Of a stretch of DNA of 64,000 nt, positions 32,801 to 45,015 are shown piece after piece. The stretch covers positions 25,919,716 through 25,983,715 of the forward strand of contig OX465587.1 in assembly GCA_950022655.1 (NCBI GenBank). Direction: 5' to 3'. The DNA is from Alentia gelatinosa (Eukaryota > Annelida > Polychaeta > Phyllodocida > Polynoidae). The notes under the pieces are model-generated. The model ran no database searches and had not been told where the DNA came from. It was given only the letters and a program-made list of their open reading frames with translations. The stretch's first letter is position 1. Each line of letters starts with the position of its first letter. A program made the position numbers and the translations under genes.

Positions 32801-35621
32801 GGAGTCGAGGTGTCTATTATTTATGTTTTCTTTCTCTCACAAACTTCACTTTTTCTATAGTTGACTGCCTACAAGATTGTATCTTGGCGCCCTGACAAAA
32901 ATGGATACAAGTCTAGTCATGATGTTAAACTCGATTATCTCGCCTCTGAACAACAGTGCGATCACAAAGCCAGCTCAGAAGTGGGCCTATACTTTTGACA
33001 AGTGGGAAGAGGCAAGAAGTAGAGCTCATATACTTCTCCCCCTTTGTTGTGAGAACATTTCCGACTTCAGATACAGAGGGGCAGTACAGGGTGGAGGTGC
33101 GAGGGGCCTCCGATGAATAGAATCGCACTTCGATCCGTCACCGTGGCTTTTCTGTCAGGCGATCGGGATTTTGATAAAAGCAATTTCATTCACCTCTGAC
33201 ACATACCACACACTATTATTTTCCTCTTTCAGTATGTTATCAGTTATCAAACAAACCTATAACGACTAACCTCTACTTTATTTCTGACATCAGCACATTA
33301 ATAACCTTACACATGAGCGATATCTCGGAATTGTTTTTTTACCAGAGTTCATTTGATTAGCTAAGTGTTAATCACAGTGCATGCTATTGAAGATAAGGTT
33401 ATCTGATGTATGTGAAACCCAGTGACACCACCCTCTACTAAGATTGCAGCCAGGTAGAATTACTGCTTTACAGGTAGCAGACTACTGAACAGGTAGGCAA
33501 CAGGTACGCGATAAAAGCATGGATCTATGGTACATGCGCAGACAAATAGCTTTTGTGTGAGCTGACACTGGTGTGGTGTCTTCGATGGGTTTAATCCCAA
33601 TGTATTCATTTTCAGTGTATAAGAATATTTTATAATCATACATGTGATGTCACCTAGCGGATATTATTTTTTAAATGACCATAAAATTTCAATCTTTGAA
33701 ACTGCACATAACATTCACACAAATTGTAAATCTGAGGTCATTTGGGTGATTTTCGACATAGAAACCCCTCTTCTTTTCCCAAGAAACTTATCAAAAAGAG
33801 GTGTCACTACACATTCAAGAGCAATAGGTCGTAGAACAAAGCGGTGTCCCCTCAGATTACCTCAGAGAGGACCCCGTTCCTGTTTTGAGTCAACTAGTAT
33901 ATAGTTGGTTGAGCACAGCAAGTTTTCTTCCCACAGCCACCCTTTGTGAAGGTGTCACGGATTAACTCTTTTACAGATGGGGCTCAGTCACAGTGAAGCC
34001 AATTTTCTCCCTCCAGGCCAGCACAATCTGCCCAACCTAGACAATAATTCCCCTGGGTCCTGGACTTATCGCTTGATCGCTATTATCACTAGGCTTGAAT
34101 AATTCTGTTGCTATATCCGTGCATATATAGGCGTTATCTTCTCCTTTATAAATAGTTCGACTGTAAACCGTGATACTGCTACCTCATTATACCCAACTTT
34201 AGAAGACATATTGGATAAAATAGCTGAATAAACACATGAAAACCTTAGAATTATACAAATCTACCAGATTGTTAATTGAAAAATACCACTACAAAGGAAG
34301 CTTATTTACTGTTCTCAGAACAACAGCTTCAAGTGTAACTACAGTATGTGTCAGTTGAAGGTCAACTCCCTCACCCCATCCCCAGCCCTCTGAGGACCCT
34401 GACCACACGCCAACACCCCTTGGGACGGTTCCAAATGATTCCGCCCCACACCACCAGGTGGCTCTGGATCCTGCGATGGACAATGACCCTCCAGGAACAA
34501 CATAGCGTGTTCCCTGCTCCGACACCACACCCCGTGCCCTGCCAGGCAGGTGAAAGGGGAAGAGGGCACGTGAGGTTTTCACCCTCTATAGTGTCACCCT
34601 TTATCGCCCACAAAAGGTAAGAAACAAGAAACAAGAAAATGCAGAGAGGAATGAAAGGCTAGGCCCCTGGGTGCTGTGACCAAGGGGGGGATACCTAAAC
34701 GGGTCAAGGGAACGTGTGATACACAGAGGGATGTTATTTAGGTTACGGACCGAGCTGTCTGTCACTGTCACCGTCCGCAGGTGCTCAACGCAGATATGGA
34801 GGTCAAGTCCTGAACGGGGAATTGCCATCGAGTTCTGACGACAGGAGAACATTCAGGAGCTGTCCTTCAATGTTCACTCAAAAACAAAGTGTCTCCCAGG
34901 GATAAAACTAATCATTACCTATGTTTATACACCCTTCGTATGGGTCACTGGTGTGTGCTGCACTTGATGGCTGATGTTCATGAATGGCAATATAGATTTG
35001 GTACACGTCAGCTGCAGTGCAATATATTTACACTGAGTGTTTTGTAGCGTGCACAGGTATTGACATAGACATCAATATTACCATTACATACCCCGTCCAC
35101 ACGGCCTTGGCATGAGTAATAGGAGAGGGACAGTTACACACATAGAGCAAATACACCGCCATCTGCCCCATGCATATTCAGCAGACATCGAGTGGTCGTA
35201 TTTATATGGATTTAACACACTCGGTTAATCCCAATAATCTATCTATTGTTGTCACCTACAACGACAGGGGACAGCAGCACTCTTAGTCTCATTTGTAAAC
35301 TGGGATAAAACAGGACAACCGCTCACGCGGTGCATACGATATTTAACCTCCTAATGCATACCTTATGGTAATTACTCAATGGAATGATGCATTTCTGGTT
35401 TGGTCTAGTCAATAGTGATAGTCTACCACATACCTGGTTTAGTTGGTTTGATGAATCATCTCTGACAAGCTTCTATTATATAAAACCTGTACATCTATTA
35501 TACTGTAGTTGTATATGATCTGGTTATGACATGACAGAGTATAGATATGTAAGTGTGTAATGTCAGTATACGCCACACCCACACTACACCTGTGTACCAC
35601 CGTGAGAATCCATGTATTTAC
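29900..35621. other. No gene seen
   Basis: About 5.7 kb of mostly AT-rich DNA. A more GC-rich interval at 34.35-34.85 kb carries several overlapping frames of 70-97 codons on both strands with no recognisable domain. No tRNA or mobile element recognised. Confidence 0.4.
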
Positions 35622-36130
35622 CTGTCAGCTGTAGGCTGGCTTCGTGCGCCTAGTCAGACCTGCGTGGGGTTGCGTATGTCAAATACAAGTATCCTTCTCT
35701 AAGCGGACCGGGACGTCTGCCCGGGTAAGGTACGTCACTTTCAGGTAAATCCAGGTAACGAGAGCTGACTCTTCATAGGCCAACCTGCTGCACGTATAGG
35801 GTCCTGTCAATGACGCGACACCGCTGTCGATTATCGTCTGCTCTCTCGGACGCTTACTCCGCGTCTGTCAACACTACGCGCGCGCTGCAGAACTTTGTGT
35901 CAAAACGTCCTCGGCCAACCGTGAAGGCCGCCACTCTCCTCACACAGTACTCCGTGCAGGTAGCCGCCCTTCACTCTAACGCCCACACGGAGACTGCGGC
36001 CGGCTGCGCTATGGCCGTCCAATCACGACAGAGCTTAGGTTTCACTGGGGGAGTAGATAGCTTCTGATTGGTGGACGGTTAAGGAGCCGTCACGTGGAAA
36101 CTACGGCGCCCTGAGTACCCAGACACTGGG
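35622..36130. promoter_or_regulatory. CpG-rich promoter-like patch
   Basis: GC- and CpG-rich island in AT-rich DNA. It contains a + strand CCAAT (36019-36023), a minus-strand CCAAT (36067-36071) 45 bp away and an E-box CACGTG (36091-36096). On the minus strand a strong splice donor (GACAG|GTAAAT, exon end at 35622) lies 400-450 bp downstream of the minus-oriented CCAAT. This could be a non-coding first exon and promoter of a minus-strand gene, possibly the TRAF4-like gene, or a bidirectional promoter. The 85-codon + strand frame at 35810-36067 has no known domain. Confidence 0.4.
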
Positions 36131-36334
36131 AAGCGCGTGTGTTCCCTGGAGCCGCCCTCCTTTCTTTGCGGGCCGCCACAAGCCTCAGAAAATTACTTCA
36201 GTTTGTTTTCTGGGGGGTTCTATCCCGACACTGGGTGGGGAGCGGACTGGAGGTCCAAACCCAGGCTGAGCGGGTCTTTGTGTTTTGGGCCTCTCAACGG
36301 TCACTTTGTAGTGAAACGTAAATGGGTTTAGTCG

Positions 36335-39300
36335 CCAACTGAAGGCTTATTTGGAGCACAGATTATATATCTGTCGTGGATAGGTGGCAAGATTAAGCTG
36401 AACCTTTCACACCTAGGTGAAATTTTAAGGAGGATGACTGTGAATTTCGGAACAAAGGGAATTTGCCAGGGCATGAAGTTTTCCCTGAAGAGATTCTACA
36501 TAATAACCATGAACATCTGTTGTATTAAGTGTTTTGCACAAAGTGCAATAATCTTGTGTGATGCATTAATTGATTCACAAAGGAGTCGTTGATAAATTCC
36601 CAGATGTTCATTCATTTCCCTCCAAATGATAGGGTAAAATTCAATATTCTTGATGCAATCCGTATCCTCTATAACCAAAGAAGGTAGATTTAAATTCAAT
36701 TTGATCTCGATGCTATAACTACTGGTGTGAATAAGGAATTCCTATGCTTAACTCCTCCTGGTTAGCAGACAACAACATTTTCAAATCTGATTTTCAAACT
36801 TGGCAAATTTTCTGAATATGTCGACACCTTGAGAATTCTTCTGCCAACTCCAGCCGCCGTCTCCATTGTCATGGCAGACAAACATGTTACGTGAACTTGA
36901 CTTAAAATACCTCACACCTCCCGTGCAGACATTCTAAGGTGTAATTATCACCTGACCCGCCATTGTGTACGCCGTAAAGATGACAGTCGGATGAAATGTC
37001 GAAAGTGAGATTTTTGGGCAACAGGACCCTTGACATCTCAATGGACAGTAGTTAGCGACAGGTAACGCGATGTCAACCTTTGAGTACACGTAGATAAAAC
37101 GGGATAATGCTTTCACGAGTCGGGGAAGGGTGAGTAGGCGAGATTACTGTCATTAGTACATACGTAATGAGTACTGGTGTCCGTCTACTAATATCTTGGG
37201 AGGTGGCTACTGAAGATCTGAAAATATACTGTTTTCCTCCGCCTACCCCACCCCTCCTCTCCTCGATACAGGTTTGATTCATAGGCCAGTCGGAGAAGGA
37301 TACATACTATAATGACCTTTATTTTCATTGTGTTTAATCATTTAATGAAAGCTCATAATCAAAGACTTTAGCAAGTCTAACTGCGAGAGAGAATTCGAGT
37401 GAGTACTCAAGGTCATATGACAATTCATAATGAGCTGCACTTACATCTTAATTGATATCCTTTGGGAGTTAGGGAGTTTCATTAGGAATATACATAATAC
37501 CAGACGCGTAAGAAACCATGTAAATATAACTGCAATCAAAGAGGGTAGAATACTCGTTGCTTCTACCCAAAAGAATCCCTCTTCTGGAAGATGTCAAGAT
37601 CTACTCAACCTGGAATAACACACACTCGAAATAAATCCGACGAAGAGTAATCTCAATTCTATTTGATTAACTCCACGGTATCTTCCTTTAAAGCGATACA
37701 ATTAAATGTGTGTATTCTGCTGATTACACCAAGCACTGGTAGTATTTTACCCACAATATGAGTAATTCTTTCCAGCTTTAGTTTTAAACCTGTCGTAGTG
37801 TAAGTGTTATGGGGTTTACTGAATAAAAAGACATCAGAGGAGCTGTAGCCTGATGATTCTCTGTCTAGTTCACGGAGAGTTCGCGCCTCTCTTTCACGTG
37901 CGTTTCCAGTATGGTGGATCTCAAATAAACCAGTCGGCTCAGCCAGCTCATGTTACAGTTTCCGCCGCAGTGTCTCCGACCACGACAAAATACGTTTACC
38001 GTAGAGTTCCGGCAAAGCACCCGGAGACGTATTAACGTGGTAAGCCATGCCCTGGAGCTAATCTCTCCTACAGGTGCATGTCATGACAACACCGGGTGTG
38101 CCCACAACTTTTACACTTCCGCTAATTCCATGGTTTATTCATCAATATTCCATAAGCTTGATAGCTAGCCGAACAGCAGTATGTCCCTTTGATGGGACAG
38201 ATTCATAGCAGATAGCTACTGTGGTAAAATGACCAACACCAAGTCCTCCATGACTTTGATGTTGGCATCGAGATTAAATCTATCTTTTTTTTGTATTGGC
38301 CATTGCTTAGATATCCACATGAAATCGGCACTGTTCCCTACATCAGCTCGTGCTGTACAAACTCACCCTCGTCTAAACCGTATCATTGCCAAATGGTCAA
38401 AGATATTTAAGAAACTGTTATGTGTGTAGCGTGTACTACGATCCCAACTCAAACACAATCCGAGGCCAATAGCAACAATATATATCTGATGGTTATCCTA
38501 TTAGTACAAACTCAAACCATAAAACAAAACAATAACCGAAACAAAACAAAAAAACCCAGATATTACAAACTAGTTAATAGAAATTTGCTGGTATTTAAAC
38601 GAGTTAATGATGTGTCCCTACATTTGAACCACGAAAATAAGGCTGAAAAAAGCAAAGCATTAAAATGCTAATTTTTGTGGCACTGATTCGTAATCAAGCG
38701 ACTATTCGAATTATTACGGTGCCAACAAGTTCAGATGTGTTCAATCTCACTGCTGACATGGCCAAATAAAGTGAGCTACAATGAACTTCCTCACAACATC
38801 CCATGTCCTGTCTGTCATCCACTTAGGGTACTAAGGCTATTTAACGGCCGTAAATAGAGATATCTCGGGGCGTTTTTGTAGCCAGGATGTTGACAGTAGA
38901 CTCTTCCTGAGAGGTGGCAAAGTAGGGTTCCAGCAAAGGAGAACATTTATTTGATTTGTTAAGAGCACATTTAAAGTCCACTTGCAGACCTTGTTCACTC
39001 GGAAAATTTTAGTGATACCATTAGATGTAAACAAATGTGCATTTACATATTTTGTTAGTCTTTTCTCCAGCCACGACCCTGGTCTTATGGGGCTCTCCGA
39101 AGGGATTTGTTGTGGAATTTATTGTTAGATTATGCTTGAATACTAGGGTGTGACAGAATGTACATGTACAGTATACATGTATTAAGTCTCGTACGGATTT
39201 AGATCAGAATACCTTAAATCCATAGTAAATCAACCCTGACATAACTACAATCAGGAGGTGGATTTAGGTTTATGGCCCTGACGGAGTGAGGTATTGACTG

Positions 39301-42171
39301 CTGCATGTTCCTAGTGACACGCTCATTTCTTAACCCAGAGAGATCCAAAGGATCCAAATTTATGGATATCGATTAAGGTGTGCGTTCCAGGCACAGGAAT
39401 GGCAAATGGCTGGATCCTATTATGGTTCACATGAGCCTGGCTGGCTGCATCTATCTGTCCAGAAATACCTGTGGTGGGGCAGGACATTCATGAAATACCC
39501 ACAGCGTAGAAAGTTCGTGTTTTGGTGGTTGCTATGGATATCACATGACTCTAATGCAGAGGGAATTTCCTTTTTATTTTAGATCTGGAGCAATTTCCTG
39601 AGCAGAAATCAGGTGACCCAAATTCAACAGGATTACCTCATCTTTCAGACCGTAAAGATTTATTCCTCAGCTTCTATGTAAGTGAGGTTAGCTCTAGATG
39701 TTCCCAAAATGTCCATGAAAAATCTATTTTTAATGTAGTTGTTGTGATAATCCTTGCACTATGCCGTAAAGTCATTCTATTCAGATTTACCAAACAGGTC
39801 TGCTCTCTCTGGAATCGGCTGTAGTGTTAGCTAAACACTTGATTCACCTAATCCTTTCTCTGGGTGAAACCTCCCAACACAGGGAACCCCTCATAATCCC
39901 TCGCAGCACAGAATAACTCCGACGGGAAATACAAGCACAGGAGCTCCGGTCAGAACACTTCTCAGTACACTATTCACAGACTGGTCCTGTCACCCGCTTG
40001 GAGAGTGGGTTTAGTCGGGTGGGAGGGTGTGTGCGTGAATTTGAGGTTGAGGATGCTACATCAGGTACACATAACTCTCACAAGGTTCAGATGTAGGCAA
40101 ACAGTGTCAATTCAATGCCCGGACCCTCTCAACTTAAAACGGCCTGAGGAAGTAGTGTCCCTCAAACACATGAAGGATGGGTGCAAGGAATTCAGCCCCC
40201 CCCCTCCCCACGTATTGCGTTCTTGGAGGAGGTTGCGTGTCCTTGTGGGAGGGTGGTGGTAGGGGGGACCGGGCGAGGTGTAAGTGGCCTAAAATAGGTG
40301 AAGTGCCTTTTAGCTAAATTTCGCCAGAGATCCAATAGAGATCTTGCTATTTCTGGATCCCTCCTAGTGACGGGGTGAACAGGGTTGGTTTAGTGGTGGC
40401 TGGGGCAGCCCGCTCCCTCTCTCCTCCTACGAGGAGGAGCGGCAGATGTTTAAGTAGACCCCGCCTTTGTTGGGTAGTTTAAATAGAACATAATAAGCTT
40501 AACTTCTTAACACCTGAAACAAAAAGACCCGATTAGATGTAAAAGGTGCGTTTACATTAGCGGACACACCAGAAGCTGCCCAACACCGCGGGATAAATAG
40601 ACTGTATATAGAAAGATTCAATGCAGTAAGTTCAAAGAGTGCATTAATTTAATGTTGGGTTAAGACCTTTAGTGTAAATAAACAGGCTAATGAGGGTAAG
40701 AAAAAGGGGCAGTAGGAGTAGGAGAATTGTGGCTTTAAAGAAATGGGAATAGTTTATTCAAACCAGTGAATGTACAGATTATCTCTCGAACTATTTTATG
40801 CAATATATATTTACACCACAATGAAAAAAGGTAGAAATACAGTCGTACGAAATACTTTAGAATTATTGATATATTAATGAATTTGAGTACATATACATAT
40901 CTATGGAAATATTCTGTGGTGTCATGGGTACCTTCCTCGTAGGAAAAAATCAAAGTAACCGTAATGACAACTTCAATTTTGACGATTTGCAAAGTTCATC
41001 ATCATCTTATCTATCACATGATGTTGTCAAGATTTTTGACCAACTTCAAAAACCATGCATGGCCACTCTGTGCTGTTTGTATCTAAGCTAATGTTTCTAT
41101 TTTGGGTTGGAAACTTTCATGGACATATTTTGCAGAGTAGCTTGAACAATTAAACTGTGATGGCGTCGCCTAATGAGTATCGCCCTGCCTGTAAATAAAG
41201 CAGAACTATGACACGTGAGTTGTCACACCTTCACACCTAGTAATCGGCGCGCGTCAAGTCCCGTTCACTGCCCTAACCCATTACCACGACCAGCTGTGTT
41301 CCCAAACCTCGCCAAACGTGGGCTTTCTTTATCCACCAACCAACCTGTGCTACTAGTATAACCCACCCAATGTAAACACCATCATTTGACAGTCTGCACA
41401 AAACAATGGTGACTCAATTGGGAGTGAAAACAGAGATGTCAGTGCGCATAAAGGAGGGATATTCACTGGGCGCAGTATGGGGGTGAGGAAACATTAGTTT
41501 CCTGCTGGTCTGTGTGTTTTAGCATTGAGCATCTAACCAGCTGGACAGGGCAGCATACACCTCTGCTTGTATGCAAAATACCCCCAAACTGTGACAGACC
41601 ATTATGTATTTAACATTACCTATCAAGTTCTTTCTCGTAAAATTAAAAGCGAGTGGGTGGGGTTCACAGGAGGTGAGAGACAAACTAATTGCAAGGTATC
41701 TTCCTCGTTAATCCAAGATAAAATGTGTAAATCCATAAAAGTAGTACCCGATACGGATATCTTATTTGTACATGTCAATGAAGAATTAGCATGTTTAAAA
41801 GATATTGTTATTGGGGTATTTCAGGATCTTGTGTATCAAGTTAGATTTATTATCCCTGTATGTGTTGAAAAATGGGAATTATAAGAATACAGAAATATAC
41901 AATACTCTCATTTATATGATATGAACATTTTTCCAGGAACAAATTAGCAGGTCTAAAGTAAGTTTCCTTTGGCAAGCACCTTTATCCTTTGCTCTCTAAC
42001 TGCATGAAGTGTCCTAGTTTTTATTCGACCTACGTGACATTCATTCATGTGTGAGACCCACACTCTGCCTTAGACCATGTCAGTAGGGGTCTTCCCAGCT
42101 GTTTACCTTTCTACCTCATCGGAGAAAGGCCCTGTGGACCTTTGACATTTCTATACAGTACACCGACAGAC
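36335..42171. other. No gene seen
   Basis: AT-rich non-coding DNA with one minus-strand MITE fragment (37303-37379). Reading frames up to 105 codons (for example 41567-41884, +) lack recognisable domains. Confidence 0.4.
37303..37379 (-). mobile_element. TAGACT-family MITE, 5' part, minus strand
   Basis: Read on the minus strand from 37379: TAGACTTGCTAAAGTCTTTG, ATTATGAGC, TTAAATGATTAAACACAATG, and ATAGTATGTATCCTTCTC, the same order as in copies A and E. The other terminus was not found. Confidence 0.7.
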
Positions 42172-42174
42172 TTA

Positions 42175-42456
42175 GGCCCGGCGTCCACCTACTACGATAG
42201 AATCGTAGACCTCCCGATATGGCACCGATACAAAATGTCAAAATCGGTGCCATATCGGGAAGGTGCAAAATCGTAGACATATGTCTAGACATGCTAATTC
42301 ACCATGCATTGTATGGGGTTTTTATCGGTGTCTAATCGCAGAAACGTGGTCAACTGCCCCGATATTAGGAAAGCTTCCGACGCGATTTTGATTTTTTATC
42401 GGGAGGTGCATCGTAGGGCATATCGGTGCCATATCGTAGTAGATGGACGCCGGGCC
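42175..42456. mobile_element. PIF/Harbinger-like MITE with nested inverted repeats (282 bp)
   Basis: Flanked by TTA on both sides (42172-42174 and 42457-42459). Ends are inverted repeats of about 25 bp with one mismatch, starting GGCCCGGCGTCCA and continuing CTACTACGATA. Inside, CCCGATATGGCACCGAT (42213-42229) and its exact reverse complement (42243-42259) form a 17-bp perfect stem with a 13-base loop. A third copy of the CGGTGCCATATCG core lies next to the right end. TWA target duplication and GGCC termini are typical of Harbinger elements. No transposase; non-autonomous. Confidence 0.85.
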
Positions 42457-43175
42457 TTACTGAACCAAAATGAAGAATATATTCTCGAAAAAAACCCAGT
42501 CTACATTATTTTTTCTACAAATACAAATAAAGCTGAATACATTCTCAATCCAATGTATGTGGATCACTTTCATATGATGTAAAAAGGTATTTCATTTCGA
42601 TGCCTGCTTTTTTTCTTGGAATATTTTTTCCATCTAAAGGGAAAATAAACTAATATAACACTTTTGCGATATCACGAGAATGTACTATAGACACTCGATG
42701 CTCTATTGTATAGTCTTTGGGACTAGCGCTGTAGTGTTAAACTTCGCCCTTTCCGATGGGAAAATCCGTCTCCAATAGCATACTATATCCACAAACTGAG
42801 ATCTTTTTAGCGTGCTATGAGCTGTGTTTTGAATATGTGATGCGGCCCCATGCAAGAAAGATGCTTCCTGCAGAATCCTATTTCTGATTCTGATTTCTGA
42901 TTCACAGCAAATTTAACCACATTTTTATATTCATAAACCCAAGTCTATGGTCGTAATGCTTTCACGATCTCAACCGTTCTAGAAACCTGCAGATGTGACA
43001 GTTCTCAGGACTGACAGTATCTACTGCTTTTATCACCAAACTAATCCCACACGGAGCATCCTCTTCGCTTTCAGGTCACACATGAGAACAGATGGTGGAT
43101 TGTATCGTGGCAATGAGCAAACCACACTCCCAGGATGAGCACAGCGACAAGCATAATTACCCGAGGTACGAGTTG

Positions 43176-43350
43176 GAATCAAGTCCTACGGGGATGTAAG
43201 TTGGGGACAGGGGGAAAGTTCATAGGGAACTCAGAGGAAGATGTAGAAAGCATCAGTGTCGACCATTGCATGGTGGTTGAGGCTCTGTGGGGAGGTCCAA
43301 ACCATTGTTTTATTGGGGTGAATGAGGCTCAATTTAAATTATCTCTATTT
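43176..43350 (+). repeat. Dispersed repeat family 4, copy B
   Basis: Shares AGTTGGGA--AGGG, GCTCTGTGGGGAGGTCCAAA, CCATTGTTTTAT and GTGAATGAGGCTCAAT with 25.06 kb and, partly, 55.73 kb. It is followed by a short direct duplication at 43383-43432 (AAATCTGCCA-CTCTGG--CCATG twice). Confidence 0.6.
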
Positions 43351-43579
43351 TAAAACTTTTTATACCTAACATGTAATGTAAATCTGCCAACTCTGGTCCC
43401 ATGCTGGAAATCTGCCATCTCTGGCACCATGTTGGCAACTGTGCACTATAATCGTAGTTTACACCAGTCTGTGGTGGATGAACTATAGCAGTCTACTAGA
43501 ATCTAGTATGGGTTTTAACAGTTGAGCGGCTAACGAGGGTAATCAAAATAGCACATTCTCTACTCGTTGGTAAAGTGTT

Positions 43580-43595
43580 GGGGGGGGGGGGGGGG
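43580..43595 (+). repeat. Poly-G tract (16 G)
   Basis: Uninterrupted guanine run 170 bp left of MITE copy B. Confidence 0.95.
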
Positions 43596-43762
43596 TACTA
43601 CAGTATCTAGTCTGATTGTAAGTAGGACTGGCAATTATTCTTTGGCCACCTGGAGTCCTTCATAAATATTCATATATGTTATGTAATGGATAGCGGGTAG
43701 CTCGAGGTAGCAATATCTGCAGTTAGGATGGTGCACCTCCTACTACCACGCCTTACAGAACT

Positions 43763-44060
43763 TAGACATCCTCCAGTCTTTGATTATGGACATTCATCAT
43801 GTGATTAAGAAATCTTACTACTTTCTGAACTTCCCGAAATGCCCAGGAATCAAAGAGGGGTGGCGTTAGATTGGTCACATTCCATGTGTCCTACCCCTCC
43901 GCCTCTGCTGCCGTCGTATCCCTTACAATCTACCCAAACCTGGGCCACTGTGTGGAAGGTTGCATATTGTAACGAACAATTTGATAATTGTCCATAATCA
44001 AAGACATGAGCGAGTCTAGGGTGTAGTAGGTGTAGGGTTACAGTGACTGAAGCCAATCTA
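43763..44060 (+). mobile_element. TAGACT-family MITE, copy B (298 bp)
   Basis: Starts TAGACATCCTCCAGTCTTTG and ends GACTGAAGCCAATCTA. Flanks TACAGAACT (left) and TACAAAACT (right) match in 8 of 9 positions, a mutated 9-bp target duplication. Near the right end an inverted copy of the 5' block (CATAATCAAAGACATGAGCG, 43990-44009) precedes the 3' terminus, giving a nested terminal structure like that in copy A. Confidence 0.85.
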
Positions 44061-44742
44061 TACAAAACTCTCTCTTCTTCAAAACCTAGACTCTACACAA
44101 CATAATTTAGATACTCTTCACCACAGATAGTATCAGTATAGCCCCAGGACCCCAGGCCAGGCTGGGATATTGAGATCTCGACACAGACAAGCGTGCGGGC
44201 GGACTTCCACCTGTTGTCCGGGTCTCATTCTATCCCGACGCCTCCAGTCACGCATGAACCGGAGTAGTGCCATCCACGGTCGACTGACCCCGAGATCGAT
44301 ACTGACCCCCGCTGAGTCATTAGGGCAAATTAAAATCATCTGGGTCGGGCTGGAGGTCGAGGGGTGCAGTTAAACGAGACCTTGACCCCCTACTGCTACC
44401 CCCTGCCGTAGCCTACCCTCATACATACCTGTCACCTATACCCCACACCCCGCTCACCCCCTGGTATGCCCAACGTACATCCTCTGACAGGCTCTCATAT
44501 TGCAAAATATTATTGTAAATCTATATCGAGGGTTGTATGGACGCTATATCACCTCTTGCCGTCAGTCCGTGTCACAGTGATCGTCATTACGGTGTCAGTG
44601 TTGCTGGGTGACATACGATACGTCTGGTCAGCGTGCCTTTCAGCTTGTATCCCGTCACCTAGACTATTATGGTGAAGGAGGGGGAGGGGTGTCCACCTTA
44701 CACCTCCTACATCATTACCAAGGCCCATTACAACACCCCCTC

Positions 44743-44854
44743 TAGACTTGCTCAAGTCATTGATTATGAATATCCATTAAACGAATAAACAAAATGAGGA
44801 TGAAGTAGCCCCTGACTGCTCTAGGAATCAGGTTGGTGATTGCACAGGGGTCTA
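44743..44854 (+). mobile_element. TAGACT-family MITE, truncated copy C1
   Basis: 5' end TAGACTTGCTCAAGTCATTG and internal GATTATGAATATCCATTAAA match the family; the 3' part is reduced to about CACAGGGGTCTA. No target duplication seen. Next to copy C2. Confidence 0.65.
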
Positions 44855-44856
44855 TT

Positions 44857-45015
44857 TAGATTTGCTCGTCTCTGATTATGGACATTTCCGGCGAAAACAA
44901 ACTGCTTTTAAGTACTTCCACTTCCCCCTAACGCCTGACAGGCCTTTTACTCACCGGAATCGCGGCGAGCAGGGAGTGAGGTAGTTGGAAGGAGACAGGG
45001 ACTGAAGCCAGTCTA
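44857..45015 (+). mobile_element. TAGACT-family MITE, copy C2
   Basis: Starts TAGATTTGCTCGTCTCTGAT and ends GGGACTGAAGCCAGTCTA. No clear duplication at its flanks, perhaps because it lies directly beside copy C1. Confidence 0.7.

Noticed and set aside
34289..34852. Cluster of 70-97-codon frames on both strands
   Set aside because: Explained by higher GC and few stop codons; no motif recognised.
38041..38110. Minus-strand Cys-Gly-His codons near 38098 considered as the missing TRAF4 RING
   Set aside because: The surrounding frame (KCKSCGHTRCC) stops within a few codons upstream and lacks the C-x2-C and downstream zinc ligands.
42304..42582. 92-codon frame overlapping the Harbinger-like MITE
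   Set aside because: It crosses the element border into unrelated DNA, so it is accidental.
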